Shown: positions 1 through 6,599 of the stretch, in pieces
Layout of the letters: every line of letters starts with the position of its first letter
Position numbering within the stretch: position 1 is the first letter of the stretch
NCBI GenBank assembly: GCA_035295985.1
Contig: DATHBT010000047.1
Location: forward strand, 1 to 8,800
Direction: 5' to 3'
Source of the DNA: JAIVGV01 sp035295985
GTDB lineage: Bacteria; Acidobacteriota; Blastocatellia; Pyrinomonadales; Pyrinomonadaceae
DNA: 8,800 nt
The notes under the pieces: model-generated
The model's input: only the letters and a program-made list of their open reading frames with translations
Database searches by the model: none
What the model was told of the DNA's origin: nothing
Program-made: the position numbers and the translations under genes

Positions 1-1
1 G

Positions 2-3000
2 CAGCCGCGCGAAGGTCGTCGAGAAGTCGCAGCGCGGGCGGGCGCGGCCGTCCGCCGTCGAGCATGGCCTGTCGTCGAAAGGCTCGCTGACGAGTTCGAC
101 CGTTGACTCGCCGAGCGGCCCGCCGGAGCGCGCGACGCGCATGGTGAAGCTGCCCGCGCCCTCCGATACGGTCATCGTCTCGGACGAGAGCCTGTATTCG
201 CCCGCCCGCCGCACGGTCTGATCAGGTACGAGGTTGAGGTTGTCGAAGACGGCCCGGCCGGGGCTGCTCACCGCGGTCGTCGTGCCGACGCTGATCTCGG
301 TGGCGAGCGCGCCCACAGCGCCGGCGACCGGCACGAAGCGCAGCACCGCCCACGTGCCGTCCAAGCCCGTCGGGCTGGCCTCGAAGTACATGCCCGGCGC
401 GGGCGAGGCCGAGGCGTCGTGGCGGAAGCGCCAGAATTTGTGCGCCGCGGGGTCGTAGGGGATCGAGAGCGAGTTGAAGACGCCGGCCGCCCTGACTTGC
501 AGCAGCAACTGCTGGAGTGTGTTCGCCGCGGCGACGACGCCGCGCGACTTACCGCCGCTCGCGGCGAGGGGCGTGGCCCCCACCTCCTCTTGCGCGACGA
601 AGCGGTAGAAGTTTTGGTCGTCACTGCCGACGGAGAAGATCGTCTGCGCGCCGCCCGCGGCGATCCTGTCTACCTCGATGGAGGCCGCGGCGTTCGTGAA
701 GTCAACGGCCGCGACTGCTACGTAGCCGTTGAAGCTCTGGCCCGTGAAGTCCGGGCGCGGCGTGATGACGAGCTTACCATCCACCTGCTCGACGGTGACG
801 AGCGGGTCGGTCGCGCCCGCGGGCTGCGTCAGCGTGCCTTCGGCGAACTTCTGCGGGTCGCGCGTGCCGCCCGCGAAATCGTCGGCGACGGGCGGCGTCG
901 GCGTCGGGTTCGCGACCGGCGTCGCGTCGAAGTCGGCCCGCGCGTCGCCGAGCAAGTTGGCGAACTCACGCTCCGAGGGTGTGAACGAAAGCCCCGCGCC
1001 CTGCGGCTTCAGCTTGTAGTTGCCGCCGCGCGGCAGCTTGTCGAAGGTGAACTCCCCGTTCGGCCCGACCTCCGCGACGGCCGAGCGCGTGCCCGAGAGA
1101 GTTACCGTCGCGCCCTCGACCGTGGGAGACGAGACACGCCCGCTGATCGTGACCGCGCCCGACCCCGTGAAGTCGCCCGTCGCGTTGCCGACAATCCGCT
1201 CGAAGGTGTGCGCGGGCGGCGCGAAGGTGAAGTTGGTTCTCGCGGCCGTCACCGTGTAGGTCTGGCCGGCGGGCAGGTTGACGAAGGAGTAGTTGCCGGC
1301 CGCGTCCGTCGTGGCCTGTGCGGACTGCGCGCCGCCGAGCGTGACGGCGACGCCGGGGAGCGCGCCGCCGTTCGGGTCTGTGGCGCGGCCCGTTATGGTG
1401 GCCGGCTGCGCGAAGGCCACGGCGAACGGGCTGAGCGAAACGGTTTGCGCGCAGATGGTCTTCGACGCGAAGTCGGACGAGGAAGTGCGGTCGATAAACT
1501 GGCCGCCCTCGCCGTGCAGGAGTCTGAGGCCGGCGAAGACAGTCGGGTCTGTTATCGCGGGCACGCTCAGGCAGACCGTGATGAGGCCGCTCGTGGTCGC
1601 CGTGGTGGCGATGTCAACGGACGGCGCGCCCGGCAGGAAAGAGTAGCCCTGCGGCGGCACGACGGGCGCGGCCGGATCTGCTGGAGTGACAGTCGTCATG
1701 CCCGCGTTCGAGACCTGCGCGAAAGTGAAGGTCGCGGCCGCGGTCGTGATCGAAACGTTAGTGCCGGCCGGCGTGGAGACGCTGATGCGTGCGGTGAAGT
1801 TCGCGTCGGCGTTCGCGGTCAGGTCAGCGAGGGCCAGCGAGGCGGGCGCGAACGCGTGGCCGTCCTTCGCGGGCGTGACCGTGTAATTGCCACCGGCCGG
1901 GACTGAGGCGAAGGAGTAGTTGCCCTGCGCGTCGGTCTGCGCGGTGCGCGAGGCCGTGCCGCCGAGCGAGACGGTGACGCCGGCGAGCGGCGCGTTGATC
2001 GTGTCGGCGACGCGGCCCGTGATCGTGAAGGTGTCGAGTGTCGCGGTGAAGTCGCCGGTCTGATCCGACGCCAGGTTGTTGAACGCGCTGCTCGCCGGCG
2101 CGAAGGTGTAGTTCGCGAGCGACGGCGTGACGGCGTAGCTGCCGCCCGCCGGCAGGTTCGCGAAGGAGTAATTACCGGCCGCGTCGGTCTGCGTCGTGGC
2201 CGACTGCGATCCGGATAGTGTGACAGAGACGCCGGCTAAGGCGCTGTTCGCCCCGCCGACGACGCGGCCCGTGATCGCATGCGTGTTGAGTGCGCCGGTG
2301 AAGTCGCCGGTCTGATTGGTCGAGAGGTTGCTGAACGTGCGCGATGGAGGCGCGAAGCTGTGGTTGGCGAGCGATGGGGTGACAATGTAGCTGCCGCCGG
2401 CCGGGAGCGAAGCGAACGAGTAGTTCCCGGCCGCGTCCGTCTGGGTCGAAGCCGATTGCTCGCCCGAGAGCGTGACGGTCACGCCGGCGAGCGCATTGTT
2501 CGAGGCGTCCGCGACGCGGCCCGTGATCGCGTGCGTGTTGAGTGAGGCGGCGAAGTCCGCGGTCTGGTCGGCCGAGAGGTTGTTGAAGGTGCGCGACGGC
2601 GGCGCGAAGCTGTAGTTTGCCAGAGAGGGCGTCACGGTGTACGTGCCGCCTGCGAGCAGGTTCGCGAACGAGTAGTTACCCGAGGCGTCGGTCGTAGCCG
2701 TCGCGGACTGGGAGCCGGAGAGCGTGACGGTCACACCCTCCCTGGCGTTGTTGGCCCCTTCCGCGACCCGGCCTGTGATGGTGAAAGTGTTGAGGGTGGC
2801 GACGAAGTCGCCCGACTGATTCGCTTGCAGATTAGAGAACGTGCGCGAGGGCGGCGCGAACGAGAAGTTGGCTAGCGACGGGGTGACGGTGTAAGTGCCC
2901 CCCGCCGGGAGTCCCGCGAAAGAGTAGTCCCCTTGCGCGTCAGTGGTGGTCTGGCCCGACTGCCCGCCCGAGAGCGTCACGGTCGCGCCGGCGAGCGGCT

Positions 3001-5887
3001 GGTTGTTCGCCGAATTCGTGACGCGGCCGGAGACCGTGTGGGTGTTGAGCGTGCCGACGAAATCGCCGGTCTGGTTCGCCGAGACGTTATTGAACGTGCG
3101 CGACGGCGGCGCGAAGGTGTAGTTCACGAGCGACGGCGTGACGGCGTAGCTGCCGGCGGCCGCGAGGCCCGTGAACGAGTAGTTGCCCGCGCCGTCGGTT
3201 TGTGTCGTCGCGGCCTGGGTGCCCGTGAGGGCGACGGAGACGTTCGCGAGCGGCTGGCCGTCGGCCGCGTCCGTGACGCGGCCGGAGATCGAGAAGGTCG
3301 GCGCGGCGTCGTCGTTGGTGATCGTCGCCTGGCCTTGCGCGTCCGCAATCGCCGCGTTCGTCGGCGCGGTCAGGTCGAGGAAGAACGTCTCGTCCGACTC
3401 GAAGGCCGTGTCGCCGTTGACGGGGACGTTCACCGACACGGAAGTCGTGCCGGCCGGGAGGGTGGCCGTCCCCGACTGCGCGGCGTAGTCGCCGGAGGCG
3501 GCCGTCGCCGTGCCGTCGGCGGTCGCGAAGTTGACCGTGACGGCCTGCCCGCTCGCGGCCGAGAGCGTGATGTTAAAGACCGCGTTCGACTGGCCGGAGT
3601 TCCCTTCGGCTAGCGTCAGGTCGCCGACTGAGAGCGTCGGCGGTTGATCGTCGTCCGTGATCTGGACGGTCGCCGTGCCCTGCGCGCCGACGACGGCGCT
3701 GCCGCTGCCGATGGAGAGCGCGAGCGTGAACGTCTCGTCCGCCTCGTCAAGCGCGTCGTTGGCGATGGCGACGGTGAAGGTCTTCGACTCGGCGTCGCCG
3801 TCGGCGAAAGTCACAGACCCGCCGGCGCTCGCGTAGTCGGCCGGCGCTGAGGCTGTGCCGGGCGTCGTCGAGTAGTTAACGGTAGCGGCCCCGAACGAGC
3901 CGCCGGCGCGCGTGACGGTGACGGTCACCGTGCCGGCCGCCTCGTTGACCGTGTAGTCGGCCGCGTCGAATTGGACTGTGCCGGGGGTCGGCGTGGCCGT
4001 GAAGTCCTCCTCCATCTGATCGCCAGAGAGGTTGTTGTAAGTGCGGCTCGCGGGGCTGAAGCTGAAGTTCGCGAGCGAGGGCGTGACGGTGTAGTTCGCG
4101 TCGCCGGCCAAGCCGGAGAAGGAGTAGCTGCCGGTGTCATTGGTCGAAGTCGTCGCGGTCGTCACGCCGTCGCTCAAAGTCATCAGCACGTCGCCGACGG
4201 GGTTGTTGTCCGGGTCGGTGACCGTGCCGCTGATGGTGAAGGCCGGCGGGGTGAAGCACTTGCCGGCGTTCTTGGCGTCGTAGATGTCTTTGACCTCGGC
4301 GGCGGAGAGGGCGCGGTTGAAAATGTCAACTTCGTCAACGAGGCCGAGGAAAGGCTTGGTGCCGTCAGAAGCGATGCCGATGCGGAGCGGCTCGCTATTG
4401 GTCGGGACTCCGCCGCCGCCCGCCATACCCCCGGCCAGCTCGCCGTTGATATACATTCTCGCCATCGCGCCATCGAAGACCCCGGCGACGTGTACGAAAG
4501 TGTCGAGCGGTAACGACTGCGCGCTGAAGACCATCGCGGGGCCGACGATCAGGCGGAGCCTCCCGTTGTTCACGTCGAGCAGATAACCGTTTGACGTGCC
4601 GGCCGTCATCTTATCGACGATGCGGCTGTCGCTGCCGCTGCCCGCCTTGATCCAAGCGGCAATCGTGAGGGTCGTCGCCGGAGTCAGCGCCGCGCTGTTC
4701 GGCACTTCCACGAAGTCGTCGACGCCGTCGAAGCTGAACGCCTGCCCGACGAAGCCGGGGGCGAAGGTCGCGCCGTTTTGCGGCGTGCCGTGGTTCGTGC
4801 CGATTGAATCGTTAGCATCTCCCTCGGCGCGGTACCACACGACGCCGTTCGCGGGGGGCGGCGCGCAGGAGAGCAGCGTCTGCCACGCCGGAGACCCGTC
4901 CTCTCCCCCGTCGCTGGTGAGGCGCATCGGCCCCGAGCCGTCCGCGTTCATCACGTAAACCTCGTCGTTGCCGTCGCGGTCAGACTTGAACACGATCTTG
5001 GTGCCGTCGGGGCTGAAAGCCGGGCTTGAGTCCGACGCCGAGTTGTCGGTGAGAGAGACCTTATTCGTCCCGTCGGCGTTCATCACGGCGACCGCCGCGC
5101 TGATGCCGCTGCTGGCGTCCGTGAAGGCGATCTTGCTGCCGTCGGGGCTGAAAGAAGGGTCGCCGCCCCCGGTCGTGGTGAGGCGCGTCGGGTTCGTCCC
5201 GTCCGCGTTCATCACGTAAATATCGCCGTCGCCGCCGGGGCGGGTTGAGACGAAAACGATCTTGCCGCCGTCGGGGCTGAACGACGCTTCCCTGTCATGG
5301 CTCGGGTGGTTAGTGAGATTGACCAGCCCGGACCCGTCCGAGTTCATCGCATAAATCTCGGCGTTGCCGCTGCGCTCGGACGTAAAAACGATCCTCCCGC
5401 CGTCGGGACTGAAGGCAGGCCCGTAATCAAAGTTCGCGTCGTTGGTGAGATTCGTCGGGTTCGTCCCGTCCGCGTTCATCACGTAGATTTCGTCGTTGCC
5501 GTCGCGGTCTGACAGGAAGACTATCTTCGCGCCGTCCGGGCTGAAGGCTGGCTCGCCGTCGAACGCCGGATGGTTGGAGACGTTCGTCTGCCCCGACCCG
5601 TCCGGGTTCATGACGAAGATGTCGCGTTGACCGCCGCTTCGATCCGAGGTAAACGCGATCTTGCCGTTGGCCTGAAGCGCACTCGGGGAGACCCCTCGGA
5701 CGCCGTCCGCGCCGGCTGCGCGGACGCGCGTGAAGGCGTCAAGGCGCTGCGATGCGACTGAGGCCGCGCGGAGCGTGCGTGCTGGCCCGTAGGCCGCGAG
5801 CGCGACGCCGCAGCCTACAGCGAGCAGGGCGGAGGCGAGAAGAGAAGCCAGACGGGCGGAGCGGGGGACGCGGTTAGAGAGGGACAT
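2..5887 (-). CDS. Giant secreted multidomain protein (PD40 propeller, LamG, regulatory-like repeats, Calx-beta), 3' end beyond window
   Basis: One uninterrupted frame gives 1962 residues and is still open at the left edge, so the C terminus is missing. The ATG is fixed because the codon just before it is an in-frame TGA, and the first 32 residues form a signal peptide. Domain order by residue: 75-336 six PD40 repeats (TolB-type propeller); 342-543 LamG, flanked by C341 and C544; 551-632 carboxypeptidase-regulatory-like domain; 637-747 and 749-860 two Calx-beta domains, each closing with a DDD or NDD acidic turn; 865-1368 six tandem regulatory-like domains; 1369-1493 an unnamed domain with C1439 and C1479; 1497-1579 and 1580-1655 two more regulatory-like domains; a Pro/Thr linker near 1661-1666; 1669-1890 a jelly-roll-like region; 1897-1962 the start of a third Calx-beta domain. 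Such modules are typically extracellular, binding glycans or calcium, or acting as stalks. No catalytic domain is seen. Adhesion, matrix or glycan binding is inferred. The gene is transcribed alone; the next minus-strand gene ends about 700 bp upstream. Confidence 0.93.
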   Translation of the reverse strand, partial: MSLSNRVPRSARLASLLASALLAVGCGVALAAYGPARTLRAASVASQRLDAFTRVRAAGADGVRGVSPSALQANGKIAFTSDRSGGQRDIFVMNPDGSGQTNVSNHPAFDGEPAFSPDGAKIVFLSDRDGNDEIYVMNADGTNPTNLTNDANFDYGPAFSPDGGRIVFTSERSGNAEIYAMNSDGSGLVNLTNHPSHDREASFSPDGGKIVFVSTRPGGDGDIYVMNADGTNPTRLTTTGGGDPSFSPDGSKIAFTDASSGISAAVAVMNADGTNKVSLTDNSASDSSPAFSPDGTKIVFKSDRDGNDEVYVMNADGSGPMRLTSDGGEDGSPAWQTLLSCAPPPANGVVWYRAEGDANDSIGTNHGTPQNGATFAPGFVGQAFSFDGVDDFVEVPNSAALTPATTLTIAAWIKAGSGSDSRIVDKMTAGTSNGYLLDVNNGRLRLIVGPAMVFSAQSLPLDTFVHVAGVFDGAMARMYINGELAGGMAGGGGVPTNSEPLRIGIASDGTKPFLGLVDEVDIFNRALSAAEVKDIYDAKNAGKCFTPPAFTISGTVTDPDNNPVGDVLMTLSDGVTTATTSTNDTGSYSFSGLAGDANYTVTPSLANFSFSPASRTYNNLSGDQMEEDFTATPTPGTVQFDAADYTVNEAAGTVTVTVTRAGGSFGAATVNYSTTPGTASAPADYASAGGSVTFADGDAESKTFTVAIANDALDEADETFTLALSIGSGSAVVGAQGTATVQITDDDQPPTLSVGDLTLAEGNSGQSNAVFNITLSAASGQAVTVNFATADGTATAASGDYAAQSGTATLPAGTTSVSVNVPVNGDTAFESDETFFLDLTAPTNAAIADAQGQATITNDDAAPTFSISGRVTDAADGQPLANVSVALTGTQAATTQTDGAGNYSFTGLAAAGSYAVTPSLVNYTFAPPSRTFNNVSANQTGDFVGTLNTHTVSGRVTNSANNQPLAGATVTLSGGQSGQTTTDAQGDYSFAGLPAGGTYTVTPSLANFSFAPPSRTFSNLQANQSGDFVATLNTFTITGRVAEGANNAREGVTVTLSGSQSATATTDASGNYSFANLLAGGTYTVTPSLANYSFAPPSRTFNNLSADQTADFAASLNTHAITGRVADASNNALAGVTVTLSGEQSASTQTDAAGNYSFASLPAGGSYIVTPSLANHSFAPPSRTFSNLSTNQTGDFTGALNTHAITGRVVGGANSALAGVSVTLSGSQSATTQTDAAGNYSFANLPAGGSYAVTPSLANYTFAPASSAFNNLASDQTGDFTATLDTFTITGRVADTINAPLAGVTVSLGGTASRTAQTDAQGNYSFASVPAGGNYTVTPAKDGHAFAPASLALADLTANADANFTARISVSTPAGTNVSITTAAATFTFAQVSNAGMTTVTPADPAAPVVPPQGYSFLPGAPSVDIATTATTSGLITVCLSVPAITDPTVFAGLRLLHGEGGQFIDRTSSSDFASKTICAQTVSLSPFAVAFAQPATITGRATDPNGGALPGVAVTLGGAQSAQATTDAAGNYSFVNLPAGQTYTVTAARTNFTFAPPAHTFERIVGNATGDFTGSGAVTISGRVSSPTVEGATVTLSGTRSAVAEVGPNGEFTFDKLPRGGNYKLKPQGAGLSFTPSEREFANLLGDARADFDATPVANPTPTPPVADDFAGGTRDPQKFAEGTLTQPAGATDPLVTVEQVDGKLVITPRPDFTGQSFNGYVAVAAVDFTNAAASIEVDRIAAGGAQTIFSVGSDDQNFYRFVAQEEVGATPLAASGGKSRGVVAAANTLQQLLLQVRAAGVFNSLSIPYDPAAHKFWRFRHDASASPAPGMYFEASPTGLDGTWAVLRFVPVAGAVGALATEISVGTTTAVSSPGRAVFDNLNLVPDQTVRRAGEYRLSSETMTVSEGAGSFTMRVARSGGPLGESTVELVSEPFDDRPCSTADGRARPRCDFSTTFARL
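1784..3295 (-). repeat. Six tandem regulatory-like domains with a 252-nt period
   Basis: Residues 865-1368 hold six units of 86, 85, 84, 84, 84 and about 81 residues. Each runs from (S/T)-G-R-V through TLSG-x-Q, TDAxGNYSF, LPAGGxY, VTPSLANxxFAPPSRTF and N-x-x-x-x-Q-T-G-D-F. This is the carboxypeptidase-regulatory-like (SdrD B-like) beta-sandwich pattern. The word gtgcgcga recurs at 2337, 2589, 2841 and 3096 (spacing 252, 252, 255), so the DNA itself is tandemly repeated and could expand or contract by unequal recombination. The middle four units are the most alike; the last (residues 1288-1368) has diverged and lost the PPSRTF core. Related single units occur at residues 551-632, 1497-1579 and 1580-1655. 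Confidence 0.9.
4880..5665 (-). repeat. Six PD40 (WD40-like/TolB) beta-propeller repeats
   Basis: Residues 75-336 of the giant protein hold six units of about 44 residues. The pattern is K-I-(A/V)-F-x-S-(D/E)-R, then (I/V)-(F/Y)-x-M-N-x-D-G, then F-S-P-D-G. The last unit ends in SPAWQ instead of SPDG, which closes the array. Six blades match the TolB C-terminal propeller fold. Unit five is the most diverged: the SDR tract is replaced by TDAS. At the DNA level the units are visible as repeated ccgtcggggctgaa and gtccgcgttcatcac words on the plus strand. Confidence 0.9.
5792..5887 (-). other. Signal peptide of the giant protein
   Basis: Residues 1-32 have a basic n-region (R6, R9, R12), a hydrophobic Leu/Ala core (about 13-31) and small residues before Y33. 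A signal peptidase I cut after ALA or ALAA fits best. C26 follows Val-Gly with Ala at -3, a poor lipobox, so a lipoprotein is possible but less likely. Confidence 0.8.
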
Positions 5888-5896
5888 TCAGTTATA

Positions 5897-5902
5897 CCTA
5901 CT
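5897..5902 (-). promoter_or_regulatory. Weak Shine-Dalgarno-like site for the giant gene
   Basis: On the minus strand AGTAGG lies 9 nt before the ATG at 5887. It only partly matches AGGAGG, but it is the only purine-rich motif at suitable spacing, and the in-frame TGA next to the ATG rules out an upstream start. Confidence 0.4.
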
Positions 5903-6119
5903 CTGATCGGACGGGCGGGATGTGGGAGACTGCCGAGGAAGCTCTGTCTCCGGGTCGGATTTCTGAGAGAGAGAGAGCGCGCGCGGAAATTTCGCGGCGT
6001 ACTCGCTTGCCGAGGCGAGCGGCGTTGAGCGACGTGGCGTTTAAGAGAGGAGGGCTGGGGCGGGGCGGACGCGCCGGGCGGGAGCGCGGGCGGCCTAATA
6101 CCTCATAGACCGAGCGGCC

Positions 6120-6134
6120 CGACGATTATTGTCG
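6120..6134. promoter_or_regulatory. 15-bp near-perfect palindrome, possible operator
   Basis: CGACGATTATTGTCG pairs at six of seven positions around a central T, the exception being a G/T. It is AT-rich at the centre in an otherwise GC-rich area and lies 233 bp upstream of the giant gene's start and about 130 bp before the small plus-strand frame. A dimeric regulator could bind here, but there is only one copy in view. Confidence 0.2.
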
Positions 6135-6262
6135 CAGACGGGGGGATTCCGGGAGAACCCCTCGCCGAACGATGCCGCATAGAATGATACAGAAAGCCGG
6201 CAGGGTTGTGAAGCCCGAAAGTTCCCGCCGATGAACAGCTTGACGTTATTCAAGCAGTGCCG

Positions 6263-6439
6263 ATGGCGACCCTAAAAAGTCCGACAGCTCTTTCACGCGG
6301 CTGTTCTCCCGAACCATACTGCAACGTCTGCCACATGGGCGACAAGCCCTTCATGCACCCGGTCAACCTCGGCGACATCTCGCGGTTCGAGTGCTCGCAG
6401 CGCCATTCGGGTCAGGGCGTGCGCGTGAAAGATCGCTAA
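6263..6439 (+). CDS. Possible small protein or remnant with a CxxCH motif
   Basis: This 58-residue frame is not recognised as a known family. From about codon 19 on, nearly every codon ends in G or C, as in genuine genes of this genome, while the first third is mixed; that step suggests the 3' part at least is or was coding. It contains CNVCHMG, then MHPVN, then FECSQRHSG. CxxCH is the haem c attachment motif. The second site would also be one if its Arg codon (CGC) were TGC, so this may be a decayed piece of a multihaem cytochrome. A zinc-binding reading is the alternative. No signal peptide is present, which argues against a working cytochrome. A GTG at 6257 is an alternative start, and neither start has a ribosome binding site. 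It ends 10 bp before a palindromic terminator and converges on the ATP-grasp gene. Confidence 0.35.
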   Translation: MATLKSPTALSRGCSPEPYCNVCHMGDKPFMHPVNLGDISRFECSQRHSGQGVRVKDR

Positions 6440-6449
6440 GCGGGAAGAA

Positions 6450-6588
6450 TTAGCCACAGAGGTCACGGAGGACTCAGAGAAAAAAGGTGGAGGCCGGGCC
6501 GAAACCTTCAAGTCGAGAGTTTCGGCCCGGCCTCCTGTTTTTCTCCAGTCTGTCTTTCCTCCGTGTTCTCTGCGTCCTCCGTGGCTAA
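6450..6588. repeat. 139-bp palindromic intergenic element with CACAGAGG-type arms
   Basis: The element begins TTAGCCAC and ends GTGGCTAA, a perfect 8-bp terminal inverted repeat. Inside, both arms consist of a 9-bp purine-rich unit close to ACACAGAGG (left CCACAGAGG, TCACGGAGG; right arm complement CCACGGAGG, ACGCAGAGA, ACACGGAGG). The 30-bp outer arms match at about 22 positions. The core is a 17-bp perfect stem. It fills the gap between a plus-strand frame ending at 6439 and the minus-strand gene ending at 6600. I recall CACAGAGG-type repeats as widely dispersed in environmental genomes, but cannot verify this here. Confidence 0.75.
6489..6535. terminator. Bidirectional intrinsic terminator hairpin
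   Basis: A 17-bp perfect GC-rich stem (6489-6505 with 6519-6535) closes a 13-nt loop. On the minus strand it is followed closely by six T (complement of 6480-6485), and on the plus strand by five T after TG (6538-6542). It therefore resembles a terminator in both directions, as suits a convergent arrangement. The minus-strand gene stops 65 bp before it. Confidence 0.7.
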
Positions 6589-6599
6589 ACTCCTTACCG

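Larger units (their letters stand above)
5888..6262. other. Gene-free upstream region of the giant gene
   Basis: No convincing gene lies here. The stretch holds a (GA)6(GC)4 microsatellite at 5965-5984, next to an AAATTT-centred inverted repeat, then a very G-rich tract at about 6046-6092 and a 15-bp near-palindrome at 6120-6134. I could not pick out a confident -35/-10 pair for the minus-strand gene. Short open frames here show no family resemblance. A plus-strand frame is open from 6212 but has no ATG or GTG until 6257. Confidence 0.5.

Noticed and set aside
419..1906. Plus-strand open frame of 495 codons and several shorter ones antisense to the giant gene (for example 2933-3613).
   Set aside because: They lie opposite a frame with clear domain structure. 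The translations are Arg/Gly/Val-rich low-complexity text with no motifs, as expected for antisense of very GC-rich coding DNA.
1784..3295. Regularly spaced repeats considered as a CRISPR-like array.
   Set aside because: The period is 252 nt, has no short repeat-spacer structure, and the units are in-frame protein domains.
6100..6260. Possible tRNA or small structured RNA in the spacer.
   Set aside because: I found no cloverleaf arms, no T-loop sequence and no known riboswitch core; only the short palindrome at 6120-6134 stands out.
6293..6511. Minus-strand open frame of 72 codons opposite the CxxCH frame.
   Set aside because: Third-position G/C preference favours the plus-strand reading, and the frame starts inside the terminator hairpin.
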